From assembly GCA_023213395.1 (NCBI GenBank), contig CM041465.1, forward strand, positions 111,049,741 through 111,113,740: a stretch of DNA of 64,000 bases. Reading direction: 5' to 3'. The notes under the pieces are model-generated. The model was given only the letters and a program-made list of their open reading frames with translations, had not been told where the DNA came from and did not search any database. The position numbers were made by a program, and so were the translations under genes. Shown here piece by piece: positions 22,560-33,279 of the stretch. This DNA is from Cycas panzhihuaensis. Its lineage: Eukaryota; Cycadophyta. Position 1 is the stretch's first letter; each line of letters begins with the position of its first letter.

Positions 22560-23348
22560 CTGATTTGCCTCCTTGGCAGGATCTTCCTTTTTCTGGAACT
22601 CCTTCCTTTTATAACAATCCTTCTTGAGGTGGCTGGTCTTATTACAATGCCAACACCTGAGCTTACTCTTTTTGCTCTTTGACTTGGATCTTGATGTATC
22701 CCTAGAGTTTTATCCTCTCTCAAACATTCTACCCCTTACTGTCATAGCTTCTGGTGTGGAGGTTTTAAGACTAGACTTCCTCCGCACTTCTTCCATTAGT
22801 AAAGCACTCACAACAGAGTCATATTCCAATTCATTTTTAGTGCTAAAACTGATTGAGGTGACAATATTATCCCAGGATTCAGGTAATGAGTATAACAAGG
22901 TAACTGCCTTGTCTTTATCCTCAATTTTAACATCAATACTAGCCAATTGACAAATAAGAGTATTGAAAACATTTAAATGATCAGTAATCTTTGTACCTTC
23001 CTTCATCCATAATGAGTACAGTTGCCTCCTTAGGTAGATTTGGTTCGTTATTGATTTGGTCATATACAGGCCTTCCAACTGGGTCCATAATCCTGTTGTT
23101 GTCTGCTCCCCTTCGATGTTAAACAAAACTTCATCCACCAAGCATAATTGTATTGTGCTAAGTGCCTTTTTATCTAAATCATCCCATTCATCATCGTACA
23201 TTCCCGTGGGTTTCTTCGATTTTCCTGCAAGGGCTTTGTACAAACCCTACTGTACAAGAATATAGTACGCTTTTAGCTTCCACAACTCGAAGTTGTTCTT
23301 ACCATTGAATTTCTCCACCTCGAACTTTGCACTCGCCAGTTTTGCCAT
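22560..23348 (-). pseudogene. Gag of copia B1
   Basis: The start ATG is at 23346-23348 (rc), about 60 bp beyond the primer-binding site, giving MAKLASAKFEVEKFNGKNNF. Codon 34 is TAG (23247-23249). The next ATG opens MYKALAGKSKKPTG. Gag blocks: DKKALSTIQLCLVDEVLFNI, GLWTQLEGLYMTKS, QLYSLWMKEGTKITDHLNVF, LLYSLPESWDNIV. A second stop (expected Gln, as in B2) follows GRMFERG, then the zinc knuckle CWHCNKTSHLKKDC at about 22617-22660. Gag assembles the particle and binds RNA through that knuckle. The long open frame is 23243-22710. Confidence 0.92.
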
Positions 23349-23406
23349 TTGGTATAGAAACGTTGACACCAAAAACCTTCACAAACTTGCTGTAAGAAAA
23401 AGAGTG

Positions 23407-23418
23407 GCTCTGATACCA
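23407..23418 (-). other. Primer-binding site of B1
   Basis: TGGTATCAGAGC on the minus strand, two bases from the LTR end at 23421; exact initiator tRNA-Met form. Confidence 0.95.
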
Positions 23419-23420
23419 CT

Positions 23421-24065
23421 TGTTAAGAATAGAAGGCCCAACCCTCTAACAGCCACCAAGATCTATTACTTTATTATAACTAGTTACAGAAATGAAACAT
23501 ACAAATTACATGCAAGTTCTTAAAACCAGAGATTATACAGTAACAAGATAATGAAAGCCAAACATCACATGTGCACCCAATATAACGTGGTAAAACCCTA
23601 GCAGTGTGCTAGGGAAACATCCACACAAGAAAGGTAGCTTTCTTTATTGTTGTAGAATGGAGAAAATAGTACATCACAGATACAGAGTGCTCTCTGGAAC
23701 AACAATCAGTCGCCGCCCTCTTCACTGTCCATTGCATAACATTACAACATAATAAGAAAAGCCCTAAGACGGGCTACATGAGAGGACATCCAAGACCTAA
23801 AATCTTAACTGTAGAATCTAGGGTATTTTTCATTGTACGACCCTAATTCTCTTTACACTTTAATAAGGTTTACATGGTCAATTTTCAGGTTGGGGGCTAT
23901 CGCCCCTGAACCCTCTCCTAGCAGGGGGCGTTCCACCCCCCCACACCCCCCGGCCAAGGGGGGCTCCCGCCCCCCTTGGAAGCCCCCGAGAAAGATTAGG
24001 GGGGGAAACCACGCCGAAAACATGCCATAATTTTAGGCCTATAATTGTTGTCACAATACCCAACA
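23421..24065 (-). mobile_element. 5' LTR of B1
   Basis: 645 bp, aligned over its full length with 18729-19373. Most of the roughly 40 differences are C/T or G/A. The hairpin cluster is at 23887-24005. AAGAG duplication follows at 24066-24070. Confidence 0.95.
23643..23648 (-). promoter_or_regulatory. Possible polyadenylation signal, family B LTR
   Basis: AATAAA on the minus strand, conserved at the equivalent position of all family B LTRs: 18951-18956 (B1), 47362-47367 and 52039-52044 (B2), 9933-9938 (B3). Position mid-LTR fits a transcript end in the R region. Function is inferred. Confidence 0.45.
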
Positions 24066-24070
24066 AAGAG

Positions 24071-26624
24071 GAGCAAAGAAGAAGAGTGTGGATGGCTTAT
24101 ACAACTTGTTTTAAAAATATAGGAAAGAGAGATGACTACCAAAAGGTCCAAGTTCCCTTTTTGTTCCTAACCTTGTGTATGCAAAGCGAATGCAAAAGGA
24201 GGATGCAACAAAGAAAGAGAGCCCTTTATATCACTTTCTTTTAAGGAGAAAAATGATAGGTACACTAACCCAAGCTATCCTTTTTCATGCTCATGTAAAG
24301 AAAAAAAAGGAGCAAGATAAATGCACACCAATACAATGGTCAAGAAAGAAAATATGAATGACTTTCCTTTTGAACGAATGTAAAAAGAATGATTGCAAGC
24401 AATATGTGAATGCAACATATTTCCTCTTTAGAAAAGGGGGAGGAAAAGGACAAGGAAGGAGAGCTAGGTTAAAGAGGGTGCACATGGAAACAATCTAGTT
24501 GATGAAGTGCCTCTTCTTCCCTTTGTTACCTTCCCTTCATTGGTCACCTTGCCCTCCAAGCCGTGGTTGGCATTATGGATAAAACCATAGATGGGGCTTT
24601 CTTACCTTCCTCATAATATATTACCAAAAATAATAAAGGACTTCAAAGGAAAGTTTCAAGGAAAATAAATGAAAATGAAATGTATGTGCCTTCTAATAAG
24701 ATCCTTGCCTACTCAAAGTAGGCTAAGTCCCTTTGTAAACCAATCCCCCTTTAATAAGCAATAGCAGATATGTACATATACATATGGATGTATATATATG
24801 TATGTATGCTTATCAAATGAAATCCAAACTTGCCTAATATTTTAAAGGAAAGAAATAATATACCTTTCAATATTTCCCACTATGTTTCCAAATAATACTT
24901 AGGGGAAAGGGGGGTTTTAAGGCTATGAGAAAGGAGAGTCTCAGAATGGCTAGCTCCTCCAAACAAAGACAACTCCATGTGCCTGGCTACTCCAAGAAAA
25001 TATGTTAGGAGAGGGTTTATAACTTGAAAGAAATAAGGATGATGTAACTTATAAGAATCAAAAGTTGTAAAAGCCACAAAAGTTGCAATGTTGCAACTTT
25101 TGCAAGATTTGGAAGGAGAATAGGAATCTCATGAAATAATAAGATGTACAAAGGAATCTATTACTAAATGATATGCATAGTAGCTGGTTGCAGGTGTTGC
25201 AAGGGGTTCTAAATGCTATAACCAATAGAATCCCTCACCCAAGGAGTTTCTTGGTGTGCAGGGTGGATATGCCATAGGAAGGCTAAGAGAGGGAGGGTGC
25301 TTCCCTAGAGGATATGGTTATGGGGGTTAGAACCCTAGTAATAGACTCCTCTTCTCCCTCTTAAAGGGTTCTCACAATCCGCTTTCTTGTGTCCCAAGAA
25401 GAAACCAAGAGGTGTTGAGGTGCAAACAAGGGGGGAGGAAGGGTTTGCCTTCCTTTAAATGGCCAAAAGAGATGAATATGCATGCAAAACTTGCAAATAA
25501 ATGGAAGTATTCACCAAATATATTTAGTAAAAAGGAAGAACATTAAGAAATAAACCTAAAATAACCACTAAAAACTAAAATAAGATGGATGTTACCTCAT
25601 ACATCAATGTTAGGATGAGGATCCCTCTTACTAGGTGGAGAAGGGCTCCTCTTGGAGGGAAAAATGGGAGTGAAAACCCTGTAAAACGTATTGGAGTTGC
25701 TAGAGTGAGTACCTTGGAAGGGAGATCTACTGGACAAGAGCTAGTATAGACCTATAATCTAGGGTTTTACCCTAGGAGGAGAGGAAGATACAAGGAGAGA
25801 GTATAAAGTGTAGGTTGGAGGCATTTTTCCTTTCACAAGAGACTTAAGAGAGGTAGAATGGATTCAAAATTAGGTTTTTTATACCCAAATTAGGTCTACC
25901 AAGCAATTAGGGTTTGCTCTAGGCAGGAAACAACATCTTTCCATGTGTCAGCTTTGTAATAAATGTGAAACTAGCCATCGCTATGCTATAGAAGTTAATG
26001 GACAGATGCCTTATAACAAACTTCATGGTACCGCAAAGTTTATCGTGGTACCATGAAGTTTGTCGCAATACTGCAAATATCACCACAACGTAAATAAAAT
26101 ATAGGGGAAAATAAAAGGGAGGCCTAGGGGTCCCCTAGAAGAAGGGTCTTAGGGCACAACAAAGTAGTGTGCTAGACTAGTAAGGCATCTAAGAAACATT
26201 TAGGCATCGTGGGACCCAACTAAGTGAGAAGAGAATAGAAATAAAGGCCCCAATAAAGGATAAATGGCACATGCAAGGGTGATCAAGCCTAAACTGAGGT
26301 GTCAGGGATCATGACCAATGCTGATAGTGATTAAAAGTGGGCTATGGTGGCCCATGAGTACCTAAAAGTGTTGAAGAGGTGTCATGCGGTGTTATGTAAT
26401 GCCATAGGATGATGGTCCTAAGTTGTCATAGGCTAACCATAGTCATAGTCATAAGAAAAGTTAGGCAAACCAAGTATCTCAACCACACATGCAACAATAC
26501 CACATAGAATGCATCTACTAAACATCTCATTATGTCTCGAAGTAAACGAGGAGCAAGGTTAGAGATATATACTGTGCCTACCTAAGACGCACCATCCATG
26601 TCCATTCCTAGTAGTTGAGAAACA
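24071..26624 (-). other. Remainder of the D 3' LTR (right of B1)
   Basis: No gene. It aligns with 45110-46942 and 52273-53001 of the other D LTR. It contains a perfect 17-bp inverted repeat at 26016-26063, listed separately. Small open frames here are not conserved in the partner copy. Confidence 0.8.
26016..26063. repeat. 17-bp perfect inverted repeat in D LTR
   Basis: ACAAACTTCATGGTACC (26016-26032) pairs with GGTACCATGAAGTTTGT (26047-26063) around a 14-base loop. The partner LTR has a different but related hairpin, AAACTTTGT/ACAAAGTTT, at 52412-52435, and the LTR of G has related direct and inverted copies of the same words at about 62890-62980. Confidence 0.85.
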
Positions 26625-26636
26625 TTGCCCCCTTAG
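26625..26636 (-). other. Polypurine tract of D
   Basis: The minus strand reads CTAAGGGGGCAA directly before the LTR start TGTTTCTC. The same motif adjoins the LTRs at 53002 and 63426. Confidence 0.9.
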
Positions 26637-27139
26637 TAGTAGAGCCTCGTTGCTTAAAAGCATATGCCAATGGTAAATGATATTAATATAAAAAGATTAG
26701 TATCATTTACTAATACAAGAAGTGTTATCATCTAAAGGGAGTGACAAGTGTCATGGCAGGTCATGTGGACAATGAGGGAGAAGGAGTGGCATAGGGGATA
26801 CCTATGCACTACCCAATAATCTAGTATGAAAGGACGGGGGGATGAGGGGGTTTCAACCATCACACCTATATAAGATGAGTGATGTGCAAGGTCATGAGTA
26901 TAATCAACAAGCAAATATAAGCAAAAGATATGTATAGAATCAAAGTACAAGGGGGTTATGCCATAAATGGTATGAAGGATAGAGTGAAGAAACAAACTTG
27001 GTGGTTACCATAGTTTAACCTCATTAGTGGCCTATTTTAAGAGGCATGAAGGGATCGCAATGGAAGAAAGGATGATCTTGGAGCCTAGGCAATTGAGTGG
27101 CCTACTAGGCTACTTAGGAAGGATTATCTAAAAGAAGGA
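26637..27139 (-). other. D 3' untranslated stretch
   Basis: About 500 bp between the aRNH end and the polypurine tract, without a supported gene. It matches 53013-53495 and 63437-63760 in the other Tat copies, including the shared phrase 'ccatagtttaacctcattag' (27008-27027). Confidence 0.7.
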
Positions 27140-27569
27140 GATAATGCTCAAGGATGTGGTAGACAAGGCCATCTGCCTCAATGTTTAGGTCTCAAGGGAT
27201 GTGATGAACATCCACAGAAGAGAAGCAAGATAAAACACACCTGTCAATCAAATCAAGGGCTCTCAATCATGGGTAACATACTTGGTAAACTTGGGTTAGT
27301 TACGACATGGCCATCTAAGAGTTACAATAGAGGATGATAAGGCCATGGTGAAAATGAAGTACATCGGTAAGGACTTCGATAATGGCTATGTATTTAGCTT
27401 TATTATTCATAGCCTTGGGTAGAAAGATTCCATAATGCGTATAGTCATATCCAGAAGTATCACAGAGGATCCATGTGGTTACAAAAGGTCTGAGATTGCT
27501 ACGACTTCCTCCATTGGTAAAGATAACCAATACCGTGGTAAAAAGAATGGAGTTTTTGTCAAGCGACAA
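27140..27569 (-). pseudogene. Archaeal-type RNase H (aRNH) of element D
   Basis: The 84-residue frame 27569-27315 contains LVIFTNGGSRSNLRPFV, YGIFLPKAMNNKAKYIAII and LIILYCNS, then a stop, and further on, in frame, LTQVYQV and HIPDLNIEADGLVYHIL-type sequence (with a stop before DLN) down to about 27145. These are the four RNase H blocks. The expected catalytic Asp of F-x-DGG is Asn, the Glu of NN-x-AEY is Lys and the Asp of Y-C-DS is Asn, while the last Asp (EAD) remains. The first three changes are each explained by one G-to-A transition. Like C, the domain lies 3' of integrase. The Tat group is known for a second RNase H. The function is lost here. Confidence 0.85.
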
Positions 27570-30500
27570 AAGGAATGATGATGATAAAGTTAAGATACAA
27601 AAGAAAAGGGATATTAACAGGGTTATATTAGCTTGAAGAGCTACAAATATGGATTGTGAGAAGATAGGACAACCCTAGAGATAGGCTACCTAGCTTGAGG
27701 GAGACCTACTCAGTGAAATGATGAGGAAAGGATAACAACTAAGCCCTTTTAAGGCCTCTAAGGGTCATAAAAGGGCCAACAGAGGCTAGGAAATGAGGAT
27801 GCACTTCCCTTGGCAGCCTTAAAGGCTCAAATGGATGGAAAAATTGGATCTAGGATGTCAAAACAAGCCAAAGGAGTATAAACATAGGCATCGATGGGGA
27901 CCTACAGGAGGTAAAAGGGATCATCATAAATATAGTAAAAGGAAGCAAAATAGAGGCTACATGAGCAAAACAAGGGTTAGTCCCTAAAGGCAAAGCAAAT
28001 GAGGATGATGAGGCGATCTTAAAGGTTATTGCAGTGAGGAGAAAGGAGAAGGTGCCCTCAAGGGACCCCACATATATAAATGGGAGAAGAGTGAAAATAT
28101 GATTCATTTTCACAAGCTCCATGAGAGATATAGAGCTCTTCTCTCTATGGAAAGAGATTATGCCAACATTCAAGAGCACTTAGCGAGAGATTTGACCATT
28201 GGATCAAGGAGTAGAGATAGCCCTTAAGATCTTCACGATGAGATGGCAATGATCAGGCCTGATCCAATGAGTGGATCATTCCCTAACTATTTTATTTCAT
28301 CAATTTCATTTAATGCCTTTTTACTACTTTTAGAATTTATTTTTAGCCCCATAAGGGTGAATTGGGACCCTGTGGAGCTCGATTGAGGCCCAGGGAGGGG
28401 GAGGACTAGGCCAGTAGGTAGCCCTAGTCTGAGTGGACTATGCTTAGTCCATTTAGATAAAATTTTTGAGTTTTTTAGGGCACCAACCCATTTTTTTTAG
28501 GGGGGGGGATACATGGCCCCATGGAAAATGCCACAATATTGTGAAGTTTATCATGGGGCCACCAAGCAAATAGAATTTTCTTAGTGGGGCCTGCATCAAT
28601 AAATGTAGTACCATAGATTTTGATGTGGGTTGGAGGTTGGATAGGATAAAAAAGAGAAAAGAGGCCCTAATGGATATGTTAGCTCAACTTGATGGAGCAT
28701 AAACCATCTAGAGGGGAACATGGCACATAACATAGGGGATTAGAGGGTTTTCTAATTGATTTTAGTTGCCTATAAGTTGATCTCATAGTTGATAACTGTA
28801 AAAACATAAGCATGGTGATGATGAGCTTCATTGAGATGATGACTTAGTAGGATTGAGTGACCTTATGACATTGCAAGCTCTTAAAGGTCATTAGGACACC
28901 TTAGTATACATATGAACAACATCTCTTGGTAGATATTGTTTCACACTAGGATTAGTAGAGGTATGTGTTCCACCTCCCACAAGTAGGAGATATCACTAGC
29001 ATGCCTAGGGACATTAGGAGGAGATTGGGTGTACCATTAAGGGGAATGCCGACATCAACATCAATGGGTATATTGCTTAGTATAGACACTACCCATAGGG
29101 AGGCAGCCAAGCTTTTCAAAGGATGGGCTAGATAGGATTAATGAGGAGTCTTAGTTTAGGCCATGGTTCTATCTAGAGTTCCTTGTGTGAGGAAGCTCAT
29201 CATACTGGCTATTTTGTTCTAGATTTCCCAGAAATAGAATTATAGGGATATTCTAGGAGGCTAGATGACCACCATCTAGATATGTAAGGTTGGAGATATG
29301 TTTAACTAGGCTACCCTGATAGTAGCCAACCTAATAATACATCTTAACCAGATATGGGTGGTTGGGAGAGGAGGTTTCTCCTATTGTACATTACTATAGT
29401 GCTATTCTTTTGACCATTTCATAAGGGTGGCACCATTAAGAGGGCCATACCCCATCTCAGTTAGGGCCCCTATGGTTCATAGGTGACAAACAAGATTTAA
29501 AGGGACTGAGGACCAGGTCCATCTGCGACAATTATTAGTGGCGATATCGTTGGATCTACTAACCCTAATAGACTACATAGTGGATCCCTATTAGACGATC
29601 CATTGGGAGAGGGACAATAAGGGTAGAGAGCTAGGGGATGAGCCCAATAAGGGTAGTGACAATGATGGAGAAGATAGAGGGGATGGATCAGGACCATCAG
29701 GAGCCACAAGAGGTGAGGTAGGTCTATAAGCATTAGTAAGGGGAGATAGGCCACCACCAAGAATAGCAATCAGAGTCAGAGTTGCAAGAGGAGATCCAGT
29801 AGTAGTGGTAGCTTTGGTGGTAATGGTAGAGGCATCAATAGCAACCATAGATAGAGAGGTCCCTAGTGAGAAGGGATTAGAGGGAGGAGATGCTCCAGCA
29901 GCATAGGTGGTGGGCAAGGTAGTACTAGAGGCTGAGGAGATGGAGGCAGTAGCTGAGGGAGCTACCACAGAGGAGGTGATCATCCAAGCAAAGGAGCCAA
30001 TCATCCTAAGAGGTGAGATTCTATCCTAACTTGACATCCTTTTGATCACTTACTACCTCCCTAAATGATTTTATTTAGATTTTGATACTTTTGTGTGTAT
30101 GTGTACTAGAGTGAAACATGGTATGTGTGGCTTAGTAAGGGGAGTAAAGATGGTGAGGCTATTACAGGTAATAGTGTGAGAGCTATTCCCCTAGGTCTTT
30201 ATAGAGGGATAGCCTCCCATCTTGGCTAGCAAGGACCCTTGATCAGTGGGTCCACATATAACAATGTTTAATCCATTGATTCAAGCTAGAGATATATAGG
30301 TGATGGAGTCCTAAGAGTTCCAAGCAAGGGTTGGATAGCTACAGGGTACCCTAGATAGATTATAGGCAAAGAGGAACTAGCTAATGGCTAAGAGAAATAC
30401 CCTATAGGGTCAAGTTTGAGCACTAGAGGCCTAAGGAGGAGGAGCAAATAGGGATACAGAGAGTAGGATATAGATCTCCATGTTAGAGGAGAGGCTCTAT

Positions 30501-31570
30501 GGAGAAGAGAGAGAGAGGGATCGTATCTAAGCTCAATACGATTAGATGGTGGAGTAGATTATTACTAGGTCATCATGCAATATGTCACATACTATAGTTA
30601 TGACCTAGAGAAGGCCTCAAGATAAGGAGAGTGAGGCAGGGAGCTTGCAGTGATGTTGCAGGAGCCTAGGAGGTATGTGGTCCCCTAACGAGGGATCCCA
30701 TAGATGAGGGGATGATACCCCTTGAGGGCATGACATCAAGGAGGTTGCACTATGGGCTTTGGATAGGAAAGTATTAGAACTCCAGGGAGTTTTCACTGTA
30801 TGTAAACATATGACTATACTCCTCCCTGTAAGGATTATAGCTTCTTAAAGCATATTACCTAGATGATGATGTATCGTATGATTTTATTGTACCATATGAT
30901 TTATACATATATAGATGGGGCACCAATTGATGCCCCATTTAATACATGATAATGATGTTATGATGGATTTATGATGTTATTGCTTTATTGTATAGCCTAT
31001 TTGTTTATATGATGCATAAAGAGATGAGCATATTTATATGTATATGGGTGCACGAGTGCATAAGGGGTCATGCATTTTGATGGTTTTAGTTTATTTATAT
31101 GTATGGTTTTGTTAATAGGTTATATATAAATGATGTTCATGCTTCCTTTCATGTGATACCATACTTATAATAGGCACACACAATCACCATGTATGTCAAT
31201 GATGGATACGTGTGAGACTAGGAGGGGGTACTATGCAGGTCCATTGAAGGGAACATAATAGATATGAAAAGGAAGCAATGACAAGGGGTGTATAGATACT
31301 CGAATAACAAAAAGCCCTAATTGGGGAGTGACTCTATGCTTGGAAGTAAAGGAGGTTTGCTTACCCAACTAGGAAAGGAGAGGTCTCCCTTAGGAGATAA
31401 ATAAGAGATGCAATGCAAGTAACAAAGTCAAAAATATGAAGATCCACTCTAAATTATCATTACACTTATGGCTAGGAGAAATGATGATGTGCCTAGAGTG
31501 GTAGTTTAGGCTTATTGCAGAGTGAGGGAGGGGGGTGTGCCTAACCTACTAGGGAGTAGGAAGGGTCACA
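27570..31570 (-). other. About 4 kb unexplained region of D between integrase and aRNH
   Basis: No domain is recognised. It holds a Ser/Thr/Pro-rich frame (29591-30004), a T8-A-G9 tract at 28491-28508, and a frame with LAASLWVVSILSNIPIDVD and MSLGMLVISPTCGRW on the minus strand near 28940-29140 that may be a remnant of a further ORF. Additional ORFs are known in Tat/Ogre elements, but I cannot match these. Confidence 0.5.
29591..30004 (-). CDS. Ser/Thr/Pro/Ala-rich open frame in D
   Basis: A 137-codon frame, the longest uninterrupted frame in the D interior apart from the linker. It starts MIGSFAWMITSSVVAPSATA and is dominated by Ser, Thr, Pro, Ala and Leu, with SSASSTTLPTT and SPSLSLPLLGSSPSSLP runs. 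No hydrophobic membrane segment or catalytic motif stands out. It could be the disordered part of an additional retrotransposon protein or a chance frame in low-complexity sequence. The other Tat copies are not visible over this part, so conservation cannot be tested here. Confidence 0.3.
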   Translation of the reverse strand: MIGSFAWMITSSVVAPSATASISSASSTTLPTTYAAGASPPSNPFSLGTSLSMVAIDASTITTKATTTTGSPLATLTLIAILGGGLSPLTNAYRPTSPLVAPDGPDPSPLSSPSLSLPLLGSSPSSLPLLSLSQWIV

Positions 31571-31745
31571 CATAGAACTTCTTTAGGAATTTACCATTAA
31601 CAACCTTCTCAAATTCAAGACCCTCTAGAGTCGCTATCCTATAGGCACCATTGTTGAGGCTCTCGAGAATGACGAAAGGACTAACCCATTTAGGCACAAA
31701 TTTAGATAAGTAATCATGGAGATATTCAAGCTTGGGGACATAGTC
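31571..31745 (-). pseudogene. Integrase C terminus of D, left of F
   Basis: The reverse complement reads LEYLHDYLSKFVPKWVSPFVI, then NNGAYRIATLEGLEFEKVVNGKFLK. This is the GPY-type integrase end with the NGAY-R-I and NGKFLK signature shared by Tat and Athila elements, and it matches C at 4590-4700. It is cut by element F exactly at the TAGTC duplication and continues at 38181. Confidence 0.85.
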
Positions 31746-32148
31746 TATAGCATAACCTCACCTTTCCTTAGCAAGAGAGAACTGCCAACAAGTAAGGATT
31801 AAGGGGTTTAGTAAATTATGTGTATGGACCGCTAAGTCATCCAATAAGATGTAAGGCAGCTAGGGCCACTAATAGAGTTATGTGTATGAACCGCTAAGTC
31901 GTCCAATAAGATGTAAGGCCGCTAGGGCCACTAATAGAATCATTAAGGATGAAGACCCTTACTTGTGTATTTAAAGGGTTAAACTACTCATAATGTTATT
32001 GAGTATGATATCTTGAAAGGAGAAAGTACTTCGGTACTCATTTTGGTGATTTATTTTCTATGATCTGTTTACGCATTTGTATTATTTGGCTTTATTTTTT
32101 ACTAATTATCAATTCTATGAGCCCTGATTTCTAAGAAGGAACGGTCCA
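31746..32148 (+). mobile_element. 5' LTR of F
   Basis: 403 bp, starting TATAGCATAACC (TGTAACATAACC in the partner) and ending GGTCCA. It contains a 62-bp tandem duplication at 31816-31939. Confidence 0.93.
31816..31939 (+). repeat. 62-bp tandem duplication in F LTR
   Basis: Two adjacent 62-bp units starting TTATGTGTATG at 31816 and 31878. The same two units are present in the 3' LTR at 37843-37966, so the duplication predates the insertion. Confidence 0.92.
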
Positions 32149-32150
32149 AG

Positions 32151-32166
32151 TGGTATTAGAGCTGCG
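32151..32166 (+). other. Primer-binding site of F
   Basis: TGGTATTAGAGCTGCG, one change from initiator tRNA-Met TGGTATCAGAGC, two bases after the LTR. Confidence 0.88.
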
Positions 32167-32764
32167 TTCATGATCGTGGGAAGCTACCCAAAATAGCAAA
32201 TTTTTTTTTTTCCTGTATGATTGAGTACTCTCTCTACCTAGGCAGAGATTGAGGAGAAACCTTCACTCAGTACTTTCTCCAAGAAGATTGAGGAACGATA
32301 GCAGGACAGATTAGAGGTCACGAAGCAAAGGGGAATTTTGACCTTCAGGTACTGCAAGTGATTTATTTCTTCTATATTTAATTCAATGTTTAAGCTTTCT
32401 TTTTCTACATTAGGTTATATTCCAAGGGTAGATAACACTGCTGGGTGGCTACCCTTTATGTCCTTTCCTACCTCTCCTTTCTGGGTAGATAACACCGCGT
32501 ATACCCCCTTTAGGATTCCAAAACCCTCCCTAGTGTAGGTAACCTATCTTTCTTGAAGTCTTGCGGTGGGTGGTTAGCGGTTAGCACCATGAAGTTACAC
32601 CTCGAACACGCATCAGAAGTTTATTGGCAGGCCTATAAGACCAAGCACACCTCATTCCATTGTGGGTAGGACACATCTGATTATTCACTGCTTTCCTTGC
32701 CCTAGTCTTAATCATAAGGCACTGACTACCTAAATTCAAAACTTGTCAAAACTGTCAAGCCTCT

Positions 32765-32797
<33 letters not shown>

Positions 32798-33279
32798 AAG
32801 AAAGAAAAAAGGAAAAAGAGAGAGCAAAGAAGGAAAATATTAAAAAAAATATATATATATATTAACTCCACTTAGCTCTTGCTCAAAGTGCAAAAAAAAA
32901 AAAAAAACCCTTATAACTCATATACCTTAATTCGATCAACATCTCGTAAGGGTCATTTTGCACTAGGTTAGTCTATACCCCAATTTTCACTCTTTTTGTA
33001 CTTGGGCCACTAGTGGGCCCTACCACTCCAAATTCACCTTAAAACTCATACATCCCATTTCGATAAGTTTTTTGTACTCTTTCTAGTGGACTAAATATCC
33101 TGCTTATGTAATTTTGGGGTCAACATGCTATAAACACCCCACATTCCCCTATTTTGCCCTTTCTTTCCCATATAGCAATTCCCTATTCTTCTATCCTGTT
33201 CTTTCTTGAATCTGTCCCACTTCGTTCTTTCCCTTTTTTCTACTTACTTTCACTTCTTTAATCCCTTTCCTCAACTTCA
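32167..33279 (+). other. Leader of F
   Basis: About 1.1 kb between primer-binding site and gag without a gene. It contains an A-rich tract at about 32767-32820 (a run of about 29 A), a short TA run near 32850, and a second A run near 32892. Confidence 0.75.

Larger units (their letters stand above)
18729..24065 (-). mobile_element. Complete Ty1/copia element B1
   Basis: Both LTRs are 645 bp (18729-19373 and 23421-24065), start TGTT and end CAACA on the plus strand, and are flanked by the duplication AAGAG (18724-18728 and 24066-24070). Primer-binding site at 23407-23418 and polypurine tract at 19374-19385 are in place. The internal part encodes gag, protease, integrase, RT and RNase H in copia order on the minus strand in a span of 3928 bp (23348-19421), about 1309 codons. 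Hand-counted LTR identity is roughly 93-94%. Zinc-knuckle and protease style suggest the Tork-like plant copia group (inference). Interrupted by several stops and frameshifts, so inactive. Confidence 0.95.
18061..26624 (-). mobile_element. 3' LTR of D, interrupted by B1
   Basis: Excluding B1 and one target duplication the LTR is 3222 bp. It aligns along its length with the right LTR (44454-53001): for example 'ggatattaagcctacactatc' occurs in near-identical form at 18098 and 44490, and 'aattaggtctacc' at 25895 and 52283. It ends GTTGAGAAACA at 26624, immediately before the polypurine tract. The left limit is approximate to about 10 bp. LTR sequence is noncoding; the short frames in it are not conserved between the two copies. 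Confidence 0.82.

Noticed and set aside
27850-28179. 109-codon hydrophobic frame
   Set aside because: No family resemblance, no conserved partner in C or G, and it lies in a decayed noncoding part of D.
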